Source: Gemmatimonadaceae bacterium | GTDB lineage: Bacteria > Gemmatimonadota > Gemmatimonadetes > Gemmatimonadales > Gemmatimonadaceae | Assembly (NCBI GenBank): GCA_017881545.1 | Contig: JADGQU010000185.1 | Location: 1 to 5,648, forward strand | Direction: 5' to 3' | DNA: 5,648 nt | Part shown: positions 1 to 5,648 of the stretch, in pieces | How the letters are laid out: every line of letters begins with the position of its first letter | Numbering within the stretch: position 1 is the stretch's first letter | Position numbers and translations under genes: made by a program | The notes under the pieces: generated by a model | Databases searched by the model: none | Told to the model about the DNA's origin: nothing | The model's input: only the letters and a program-made list of their open reading frames with translations

Positions 1-2
1 TC

Positions 3-269
3 CCAGGGTTGTACGTGGGGTACCACGCCGGCCTTACAGCGACGCAACTGTACCAGAAGCTGCGATTCACTCACTACTGGGGTGCCTACAATCTCAACTC
101 GGATCAATTTCCGGCTGTGCGGGGATTGCAGATGAAGCAATCCAAGCGTCGCCCCGAGGACACGATCCCGGGAGTGCAGCTCGACTTTCAGGTCGACGGA
201 ATCAGCGCGGATCGATTAGGCGGCCGTCCGACGCTACTCGCGATGGAAGGATGGCCGGAGCTCCCCTGA
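3..269 (+). CDS. 3' end of an unrecognised protein gene (5' end outside window)
   Basis: The frame is open from the left edge to a TGA at 267-269 and shows 88 residues. A TTG at 9-11 could nominally start it, but no ribosome binding site at usable spacing is visible and the frame is open before it, so I read it as the C-terminus of a longer protein. The segment is rich in aromatic and charged residues (HYWGAYNL near visible residues 25-32, GVQLDFQVDG near 57-66, ending EGWPELP). It has no membrane helix, no cysteines and no motif I can assign. Codon third positions are mostly G or C, which fits a real gene, and no long minus-strand frame competes for the space. The gene converges on the kinase gene with a three-base gap (270-272). 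I cannot name a function, and nothing ties it to the signalling genes. It could still be a spurious frame. Confidence 0.55.
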   Translation, partial: PGLYVGYHAGLTATQLYQKLRFTHYWGAYNLNSDQFPAVRGLQMKQSKRRPEDTIPGVQLDFQVDGISADRLGGRPTLLAMEGWPELP

Positions 270-272
270 TTC

Positions 273-3200
273 TCAGAGGATGGTCTCATCGCTCATTCCC
301 AGGAGGGCCTCGTGCAGGCTCTGGGTCTCGCGCTCGAGATCCGCAACCCGCGCTTCGACTTCAACAAAGCTGCCTCGATGTCCCATGAGCTCGAGTACAT
401 TCGCGGCGCGGCTAGCGCCGCCAGCGCCGAAGTTGCCGCACGCACCCTTGAAGCCGTGCGCGGCACGCTCCAATCCGCCTGAATCGAGCGCGGTTGCACA
501 ACGTCGAATCTCTGCGAGGGCGGCCGGAATCTCACCGCGGAAAATCTCCGCCAACGCCATGAGCAGGCTCCGGTCCCCTTCGACCCGTGCCATCATTTCT
601 TCCATGTCGAACGCCGGTTCCGGCGGCGGCGATCCGACCGCTCGCTCCGGCGATGTGCTCGTCCCGGTGCCGGTGAGTAAATCGATGCGCGCAAAGAGCT
701 CCGTGGCGTTCACCGGTTTTGACACGTACTCGTCCATCCCAGCTGCGAGACAGGCCTCCCGGTCGCCCTTCATCGCATGAGCCGTCAGCGCGATGATCGG
801 CACGTGGGCGCCCGTAGCCATCTCGGCGTTACGAATCGCGGCCGTCGCCTGCAAGCCGTCCATCTCCGGCATCTGCACGTCCATCAGAATGAGATCGAAT
901 CTGGCAACCGCAACAGCGGCGACCGCCTGGCGTCCGTTCCCGACGGCAACCACGGTGTGGCCGCGCTTCCCGAGCAGGGCCGTTACGAGCTGCCTGTTCA
1001 CGGGATTATCCTCTGCCAGGAGGACGTGCAGCAATCGGCGCGCTTCATTTATGGTGTGCCGCGTCACGAGCACCTTGTGATCGACAGGCAGGTCGCTTCC
1101 CGCGAGGACCGCGAGGACGGCCTCCAGCAGGATGGACTGTCGCACCGGCTTGGTGAGATATGACGCAACGCCCAGCTCGCGGAAGCGAACGGCATCGCCT
1201 CGATGACCAACAGACGACAGCATCATGATCATCGTTGTCCCAAGCTCCGGCCGGGCTTTGATTCGCTCGGCCAGTTGGAATCCATCGAGATCGGGCATCT
1301 GAAAGTCGATCAACGCCAATGGAAACGGTTTGCCGTTGGCGAGCGCCCGGTCGAGCGCGTCCATCGCCGCGAGACCACCGTCCACGAGCGTCGGCCGCAT
1401 TCCCCAGACGATGAGAATCTCCTCGAGAATCCGGCGATTCGTGGCGTTGTCATCCACCACCAGAACATCCAGCCCGCGTAGATCTTTCAGCTCGCGCCGG
1501 GTGGGCAGGGAGCTGGCGGTTTCGGCGCGGATCTCGAACGGGAGGGTGACTCGAAACCGGGACCCGCGTCCGGGACTGCTTTCAACAGCGATCGTGCCGC
1601 CCATCAGTGCGGCGAGGCGAGACGAGATCGTGAGCCCAAGGCCCGTTCCACCAAACCGCCGCGTCGTTGATGCGTCCGCCTGCGTGAAGGGATCGAAGAT
1701 CGTCGCCTGTTTCTCGAGCGGTATGCCGATCCCGGTATCGCTCACGGTGAAGGTCACGAGTACGCGTTTGCCCTCAACCGGTCCGCGCTCCACGCGGACC
1801 ACGATCTCTCCTGTCGCCGTGAATTTCACGGCGTTGCTGATAAGGTTCAGCAGGATCTGACGGAGCCGCGATGGATCGCCCCCCAGCGCCGGCGGAACAT
1901 CGGCGGCGATCCGGCAGGCCAGCTCCAGCCCCTTTGCATGGGCGCGCGGCGCGAGCGATCGCAACGTGTCGTCGACTGTGTAGCGCAGATCGAAATCGAT
2001 GAGGTCGATATCGAGCTTGCGCGCCTCGATCTTGGAGAAGTCGAGGATGTCGTTGATGATTCCGAGCAGCGCGTCGGCGGACGACCTTACCGTCTCGAGA
2101 TAGTCACGCTGGTCCGGCGCCAGGGCCGTACCCAGCGCGAGCTCAGTCATGCCGATGATGCCGTTCATCGGCGTACGGATTTCGTGGCTCATGTTCGCCA
2201 GGAATTCGCTCTTGGCGCGATTGGCCTCTTCGGCGGCTTGTGTCGCCGACCGCATCACGTCTTCCGCCTCTTTGCGCGCGGTGATGTCGAGGATGGTGCC
2301 TTCGATGATGATGTTCTCTGCTTCGCCTTCCTTCGCCAACAGGGTCGCTGTCTCCAAAATCCAGACTGGCCTGCCGTCCTTTCGCCACAGCTTGCTCTCG
2401 AAATCAGAGAGGCTGTTCTCGCCCAGCAGGCGTGTCACGAATTCGCTCCGTTCCTGGCCGACGGAATAGTGTTCCGACAATGGCTTGGCAAGACACTCCT
2501 CTCGAGACTCATACCCAAGAATGCGAGCGAACGCGACATTGCAGTCGAGAAGCCCGCCATCGATCGTGCTCTGGTAGATTCCGCTCGGGCTGCGTTCGAA
2601 GAACAGGCGATATCTTTCCTCGCTCGCCCGCAGCTTCGTGGTTTCAGCCGACATGCGTCGACCGAACACCGACGTCAACGCCGAGAGAATCAGTGCGGTC
2701 AGGGTGACTAGAATGATGCCGCTAATGCCAAGCGAGGTAATGGCTACGGCGTGAGACAGATTCACGAGTTGACTCGAAGGCATGAAGGTGGCGGCGGCCA
2801 TGCCGGTGTAATGCATTGCTACGACGGCCACACCCATCACGCCGGCGCTCGCGATCTTGAGCGGCGCGACCTCCCTGGTCTCGCCACGGAATCGAAAGGC
2901 GAGCCACATCGCCACGAGCGACACGACAACGGCGATCACGACCGACAGTACGACGATGGCGCGGTTCCAGAGCATCATCGCGGGCAAACGCATTGCCGCC
3001 ATACCGATGTAGTGCATCGAGGCGATGCCTCCACCCATGACGAGACTGGCGATGATCGAAGCAGGCCAGCTCCATTTCGCGCGACTCGCTACGACGAGCG
3101 CGACGCCGGACGCCAGCATCGCGGCGATGAGCGACACCAATACAGTCGGCACGTCGTAGAACACCTCGACCGGGAGGTGAAACGCCAACATGCCGATGTA

Positions 3201-3383
3201 GTGCATCGACCAGATGCCGAGTCCCATGCTCGCGGCCCCGCCGACGAGCCAGGTGGCGCGTGTCCGGCCTGCTGTTGCCGTCGCGCGGCCGGCCACGTCG
3301 AGCGCCGTGTAGGAAGCACCGATGGCGATCATTAGCGAGAGTGCCACCAGCCATGAGTTCATGGTGCCGGTCATCTCGTTCAC
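273..3383 (-). CDS. Hybrid sensor histidine kinase, MHYT-PAS-HisKA-HATPase-REC-REC-HPt
   Basis: An inner-membrane sensor kinase of 1036 residues carrying a complete multistep phosphorelay. Residues 10-240 hold about seven hydrophobic helices with the three MHYT signatures at M60 (HYIGM), M123 (HYIGM) and M190 (HYTGM); in this family the Met and His residues are proposed to bind a metal, possibly copper, that could sense O2, CO or NO. A PAS domain spans about 252-370. HisKA follows with phospho-acceptor H400 in FLANMSHEIRTPMNG. HATPase_c has the N box (N513, N517), DTGIGI at 549-554 and GGTGLGL at 578-584. REC1 (about 638-762) has D644/D645, acceptor D693 and K745. REC2 (about 785-904) has E791/D792, acceptor D835, T867 and K889. 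A proline-rich linker leads to a C-terminal HPt (about 925-1036) with H976 in AAHGFKGACGNFGA. All key residues are intact, so the expected relay is H400, a receiver Asp, then H976 or a separate regulator. The start is uncertain: GTG 3383, ATG 3374 or ATG 3362. The gene lies 48 bases after the paralogous kinase, probably in one operon. The ligand is unknown. Confidence 0.96.
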   Translation of the reverse strand: MNEMTGTMNSWLVALSLMIAIGASYTALDVAGRATATAGRTRATWLVGGAASMGLGIWSMHYIGMLAFHLPVEVFYDVPTVLVSLIAAMLASGVALVVASRAKWSWPASIIASLVMGGGIASMHYIGMAAMRLPAMMLWNRAIVVLSVVIAVVVSLVAMWLAFRFRGETREVAPLKIASAGVMGVAVVAMHYTGMAAATFMPSSQLVNLSHAVAITSLGISGIILVTLTALILSALTSVFGRRMSAETTKLRASEERYRLFFERSPSGIYQSTIDGGLLDCNVAFARILGYESREECLAKPLSEHYSVGQERSEFVTRLLGENSLSDFESKLWRKDGRPVWILETATLLAKEGEAENIIIEGTILDITARKEAEDVMRSATQAAEEANRAKSEFLANMSHEIRTPMNGIIGMTELALGTALAPDQRDYLETVRSSADALLGIINDILDFSKIEARKLDIDLIDFDLRYTVDDTLRSLAPRAHAKGLELACRIAADVPPALGGDPSRLRQILLNLISNAVKFTATGEIVVRVERGPVEGKRVLVTFTVSDTGIGIPLEKQATIFDPFTQADASTTRRFGGTGLGLTISSRLAALMGGTIAVESSPGRGSRFRVTLPFEIRAETASSLPTRRELKDLRGLDVLVVDDNATNRRILEEILIVWGMRPTLVDGGLAAMDALDRALANGKPFPLALIDFQMPDLDGFQLAERIKARPELGTTMIMMLSSVGHRGDAVRFRELGVASYLTKPVRQSILLEAVLAVLAGSDLPVDHKVLVTRHTINEARRLLHVLLAEDNPVNRQLVTALLGKRGHTVVAVGNGRQAVAAVAVARFDLILMDVQMPEMDGLQATAAIRNAEMATGAHVPIIALTAHAMKGDREACLAAGMDEYVSKPVNATELFARIDLLTGTGTSTSPERAVGSPPPEPAFDMEEMMARVEGDRSLLMALAEIFRGEIPAALAEIRRCATALDSGGLERAAHGFKGACGNFGAGGASRAANVLELMGHRGSFVEVEARVADLERETQSLHEALLGMSDETIL
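678..2213 (-). repeat. Paralogous kinase/receiver core, copy in the MHYT kinase
   Basis: This stretch encodes residues 391-902 of the downstream kinase (HisKA through REC2) and aligns with 3477-5009 of the upstream kinase. By hand the amino acid identity is 181/227 in HisKA plus HATPase_c, 120/144 across REC1 and the following linker, and 88/122 in REC2. The only indel is one residue in the linker between HATPase_c and REC1. At DNA level the longest exact match I noticed is 30 bases, at 1851-1880, encoding the GDPSRLRQIL segment of the ATPase N box. This is a coding duplication, not a mobile repeat: there are no terminal inverted repeats or target-site duplications. Confidence 0.9.
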
Positions 3384-3384
3384 C
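3381..3384 (-). promoter_or_regulatory. GGTG motif supporting ATG 3374 as an alternative start
   Basis: The annotated GTG (3383-3381) has only a weak GAG nine bases upstream. The same bases form GGTG, six bases before ATG 3374-3372, a spacing that suits a ribosome binding site. The first MHYT membrane helix starts at about residue 10 from the GTG, so starting at GTG 3383, ATG 3374 or ATG 3362 would leave the sensor intact. Confidence 0.35.
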
Positions 3385-3431
3385 GCGAAAGTCTCGTCAG
3401 CATTCGCCGCGCTGGGACTCCCAATTGTTCA
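3384..3431 (-). other. Inter-kinase junction, 48 bases
   Basis: The gap between the upstream stop (TGA 3434-3432) and the annotated GTG of the downstream kinase. The upstream stop is followed at once by a second in-frame TGA (3431-3429). Both kinases use the same reading frame, so 15 sense codons then run open into the downstream gene. An 11-base interrupted palindrome, TGGGA-G-TCCCA (3423-3413), lies inside. I see no intrinsic terminator and no convincing -35/-10 pair, so co-transcription of both kinases is the simplest reading. Confidence 0.6.
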
Positions 3432-3435
3432 TCAT
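3397..3435 (-). CDS. 12-codon leader frame, or displaced start of the MHYT kinase
   Basis: The frame opens at ATG 3435 (a second ATG at 3432) after the AAGAGGA site and reads MMNNWESQRGEC before TGA at 3399-3397. It is one frame off the MHYT kinase. Removing one base, for example in the GGG at 3422-3420, would join it to the kinase frame and give an N-terminus beginning MMNNW and continuing through SAANADETFAVNEM to the MHYT helices. It could be a coupling leader peptide, a frameshifted true start, or chance. The good start signal is visible; everything about function is inference. Confidence 0.3.
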   Translation of the reverse strand: MMNNWESQRGEC

Positions 3436-5648
3436 GCGGCAGTCCTCTTCGGCGGGATCAATGGGACGCCACCGAGCGAGTCGAGAAGCGCAAAGAGCTG
3501 CTTGGCGTTGATCGGCTTCGCCAGGTACTCGTCCATCCCCGCGGCCACGCAGACTTCGCGGTCACCCTTCATCGCGCGCGCCGTGAGCGCAATGATCGGC
3601 ACATGAACGCCCGTAGCTTTTTCGGCCTTTCGAATGGCGATCGTCGCGTCCAGGCCGTCCATCTCCGGCATCTGGACGTCCATCAAGACGACGTCGAACC
3701 CACCTTCCGCGACCGCGGCGACAGCTTCGCGTCCGTTGACGACGGTGACTACGGTGTGACCGCGCTTGGCGAGGAGCGCCACTGCCAGTTTGCGGTTCAC
3801 GGCATTGTCTTCGGCAACGAGGATGCGCAGCGATCGATGCGCTTCGTTGATCGTATGCCGCGTCACGAGCACCGTTTTATCGAGCGGGCGACCGTTGACC
3901 GCGAGCACCGATAGCATCGCTTCCAGCAAAATCGACTGACGGACAGGCTTGGTGAGATAGGCTGCGACCCCGAGCTCTCGGCAGCGAGCGGCGTCGCCGG
4001 CGTGCCCGACGGATGAGAGCATCATGATCATCGTGGTGCCAAGCTCCGGCCGTGCCTTGATGCGTCCCGCCAACCCGAATCCGTCCAGGTCCGGCATCTG
4101 AAAGTCTATGATCGCAAGTGGAAACGGTTTGCCGGCGGCGAGTGCGCGGTCGAGCGCGGCGATCGCGGCAAAGCCTCCATCGACCAACGTCGGTCGCATT
4201 CCCCAGGTGGTGAAAATCTCCTCCAGGATGCGCCGGTTCGTGGCGTTGTCGTCCACCACCAGAACCTCCAGGCCCTGGAGATCTGCCAGTTTGCCTTGTG
4301 GCTCCGAAACGACGAGTGCGGGTCGGATCTCGAATGGCAGCGTGACATAGACCCTGGTTCCTTGTCCGGGCTCGCTCTCCATCCGAATCGTTCCGTGCAT
4401 CAGCTCGACAAGACGCGCGGAGATCGTGAGCCCGAGGCCAGTTCCTCCAAATCGACGGGTGGTCGATGCGTCCGCCTGGGTGAAGGGCTCGAAGATCGTC
4501 GCGTGCTTCTCGCTCGGTATGCCGATGCCTGTATCGCTGACGGTGATGACGACCGACACCCGCTCGCCTTCGATTCGTTCGCAGTCGACGCGTACTACCA
4601 CTTCTCCCGTCTCGGTGAATTTCACCGCGTTGCCGATGAGGTTGATCAGGATCTGACGGAGCCGCGATGGATCGCCAGCGAGGGCCTGGGGAACGTCCGG
4701 TGCTATCTGACAGGCCAGCTCCAGCCCTTTGGCATGAGCGCGCGGAGCAAGCGTGCGCAGGGTATCTGAGATGGCGTAGCGCAAATCGAAATCGATCACA
4801 TCGATGGTGAGTTTGCGCGCTTCTATTTTCGAGAAGTCGAGGATGTCGTTGATGATGCCGAGCAGCGCATCGGCTGACGATTGGACCGTCTCCAGGTGCT
4901 CGCGCTGTTCAGCCGTCAGATCGGTCCCGAGGACGAGCTCGGTCATGCCGACGATGCCGTTCATCGGAGTGCGAATCTCGTGGCTCATGTTTGCGAGGAA
5001 TTCGCTCTTTGCCTGACTCGCGGCCTCCGCCGCATCGCGGCCCAGCCGCGCCTCGGCAGCCTCGCGACGGGCGTGCTCGGTCGCCGCCTGTTCCGCGCGG
5101 AGGCGTTGGAGTTTCGCACTCATGTCGACGAAGCTCGCCTGCAGCTCGCCGATCTCACCAGCGCCTACGCGACGAACCTTCGTTTCGAAATTGCCCGATC
5201 CGATTTCGCGCGCGACACGAGTCAGAAATACGACCGGACGAATGAGAAAACGCGAGAGCATTATCGGCCCCCCGATAAAGAACGGGAGCACAGCCAGGGT
5301 GATAATCACGAGCCAGATATTGACCATCATGGCGCGCGACCTGATTGCTTCGAGGCCGCCGTTGACGGCGGCAATTTGCTGCCGCGCCAGACCGTCGAGC
5401 CCGGGAAGGACCGTTCCGTCGATGAAATCGTCGAACGGCCCGCTGACAAGGGCGATAGCGGCATCACGACGATTGAGCCGAAGCAATGACTCGACAGAGT
5501 CTGAAAGCAGCAATGCGCGCTCAATCTCGGGCCGGAGGGCGACCATGTTGACTCGACTCTCGTCGGCGCGAGACCCTTCGATCAGCCCTTCCAGCGCGGT
5601 TTGAACCCCCGCCGACAATCTCCGGTGATGAGCCGCGTCGCCCTCGGC
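3432..5648 (-). CDS. Hybrid sensor histidine kinase, TM-HAMP-HisKA-HATPase-REC-REC (N-terminus outside window)
   Basis: The frame is open to the right edge, giving 738 visible residues (numbered here from the edge). A TTG at 5618 is an internal leucine codon more probably than a start, because sense codons continue upstream and the sensor would otherwise be cut in the middle of a helical domain. Residues 1 to about 105 are helical and polar, like a four-helix-bundle or CHASE3-type extracytoplasmic sensor. A membrane helix covers about 106-131 (IWLVIITLAVLPFFIGG). A HAMP domain (about 132-186, with IRP and GEIGEL) and an Ala/Glu/Arg-rich coiled coil (to about 212) pass the signal on. HisKA has H223; HATPase_c has N336/N340, DTGIGI at 372-377 and GGTGLGL at 401-407. 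REC1 has D466/D467, acceptor D515 and K567. REC2 has E613/D614, acceptor D657, T689 and K711. The protein ends about 15 residues after REC2 (LGGVPLIPPKRTAA) with no HPt, so phosphoryl groups should leave through an HPt elsewhere, possibly that of the adjacent kinase. The catalytic core is about 79% identical to that neighbour. Confidence 0.95.
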   Translation of the reverse strand, partial: AEGDAAHHRRLSAGVQTALEGLIEGSRADESRVNMVALRPEIERALLLSDSVESLLRLNRRDAAIALVSGPFDDFIDGTVLPGLDGLARQQIAAVNGGLEAIRSRAMMVNIWLVIITLAVLPFFIGGPIMLSRFLIRPVVFLTRVAREIGSGNFETKVRRVGAGEIGELQASFVDMSAKLQRLRAEQAATEHARREAAEARLGRDAAEAASQAKSEFLANMSHEIRTPMNGIVGMTELVLGTDLTAEQREHLETVQSSADALLGIINDILDFSKIEARKLTIDVIDFDLRYAISDTLRTLAPRAHAKGLELACQIAPDVPQALAGDPSRLRQILINLIGNAVKFTETGEVVVRVDCERIEGERVSVVITVSDTGIGIPSEKHATIFEPFTQADASTTRRFGGTGLGLTISARLVELMHGTIRMESEPGQGTRVYVTLPFEIRPALVVSEPQGKLADLQGLEVLVVDDNATNRRILEEIFTTWGMRPTLVDGGFAAIAALDRALAAGKPFPLAIIDFQMPDLDGFGLAGRIKARPELGTTMIMMLSSVGHAGDAARCRELGVAAYLTKPVRQSILLEAMLSVLAVNGRPLDKTVLVTRHTINEAHRSLRILVAEDNAVNRKLAVALLAKRGHTVVTVVNGREAVAAVAEGGFDVVLMDVQMPEMDGLDATIAIRKAEKATGVHVPIIALTARAMKGDREVCVAAGMDEYLAKPINAKQLFALLDSLGGVPLIPPKRTAA
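3443..3449 (-). promoter_or_regulatory. Shine-Dalgarno-like AAGAGGA before an ATGA start/stop overlap
   Basis: Read on the minus strand, AAGAGGA is followed by seven bases (CTGCCGC) and then ATGATG at 3435-3430. The first ATG overlaps the upstream kinase stop as ATGA, a common arrangement for translational coupling. It is the best-placed ribosome binding site anywhere near the downstream kinase start. It lies inside the last codons of the upstream gene, so part of its sequence is also constrained by coding. Confidence 0.5.
3477..5009 (-). repeat. Paralogous kinase/receiver core, copy in the HAMP kinase
   Basis: This is the matching copy, from the KSEFLANMSHE segment through the end of REC2. 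The exact 30-base match lies at 4647-4676, in the same codon register as 1851-1880 in the other copy. The two are 2796 bases apart, a multiple of three. A second exact match of about 26 bases encodes IINDILDFS (around 2034-2060 and 4830-4856). Similarity stops sharply at both ends: upstream the sensors are unrelated, and downstream only the other copy continues into an HPt domain. Confidence 0.9.

Noticed and set aside
257..264. GGAGCTCC palindrome near the end of the left gene as a terminator
   Set aside because: An eight-base perfect palindrome with no loop and no following T tract cannot act as an intrinsic terminator, and it lies inside codons.
280..780. 166-codon plus-strand open frame opposite the HPt and REC2 end
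   Set aside because: It is Ser/Arg/Ala-rich with no domain, and sits opposite an HPt with an intact His motif. Similar plus-strand frames at 777-1163, 4296-4769, 4881-5489 and 5122-5604 were rejected for the same reason.
1260..1500. REC1 as a degenerate pseudo-receiver because of its unusual IDFQMPDLDG motif
   Set aside because: The acidic pair (D644/D645), acceptor D693, the Ser at the Thr/Ser position and K745 are all present, and the motif is the same in the paralogue, so phosphorylation competence is expected.
1938..2711. 257-codon open frame on the plus strand
   Set aside because: It lies wholly antisense to the PAS and HisKA region of a kinase whose motifs are unmistakable. Its product is Arg/Asp/His-rich with no recognisable domain, as expected for an antisense shadow in GC-rich coding DNA.
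2722..3354. 210-codon open frame on the minus strand in another frame
   Set aside because: It overlaps the MHYT sensor out of frame and encodes an Arg/His-rich low-complexity product. The three MHYT motifs and seven helices in the main frame leave no doubt about which is real.
3413..3423. TGGGA-G-TCCCA interrupted palindrome as an operator
   Set aside because: The half-sites are only five bases, there is no promoter nearby to control, and it lies in a short gap within a probable operon. Kept only as a note on the junction.
5616..5618. TTG as the start codon of the upstream kinase
   Set aside because: The frame stays open for ten more codons to the window edge. Starting here would remove the N-terminal membrane anchor expected before the extracytoplasmic helices, so the gene is treated as cut by the window.

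Overview
The window is a piece of a GC-rich bacterial chromosome dominated by two-component signalling genes. Two long hybrid sensor histidine kinases lie head to tail on the minus strand and fill almost everything from 273 to the right edge. On the plus strand, only the last 88 codons of an unrelated gene are visible at the left edge. The kinase layout (HisKA, HATPase_c, a first receiver with an IDFQMPDLDG acceptor motif, a VLVTRHTINE linker, a second receiver) is a pattern I associate with large environmental genomes such as Acidobacteriota, Gemmatimonadota or deltaproteobacterial lineages. That taxonomic guess is weak; nothing in the window fixes it.

Layout, left to right. Positions 3-269 (+) hold the 3' end of a gene I do not recognise. 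It ends three bases before the stop of the convergent kinase. Positions 273-3383 (-) hold a complete 1036-residue kinase with seven-helix MHYT membrane sensor, PAS, HisKA, HATPase_c, REC, REC and HPt. Positions 3384-3431 are a 48-base junction. Positions 3432-5648 (-) hold the upstream kinase, whose N-terminus lies beyond the window: extracytoplasmic helical domain, one membrane helix, HAMP, coiled coil, HisKA, HATPase_c, REC, REC, with no HPt. There is no RNA gene, CRISPR array, insertion sequence or convincing terminator.

The kinases share a core of about 510 residues. By hand count 389 of 493 aligned positions (about 79%) are identical, with one single-residue indel in the linker left out of the count. 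Their sensors are unrelated. This suggests a tandem duplication followed by exchange of the sensory front end. Only the downstream copy carries an HPt domain, so one plausible circuit has two inputs sharing one phosphotransfer exit. No response regulator with an output domain is in the window.

The junction between the kinases is the most curious short stretch. A good Shine-Dalgarno sequence (AAGAGGA) sits seven bases before an ATG that overlaps the upstream stop as ATGA, but that frame closes after 12 codons. A second 7-codon frame then ends in a GTGA overlap with the annotated GTG start. This is either a reinitiation relay or the mark of a one-base frameshift in the true N-terminus of the MHYT kinase.
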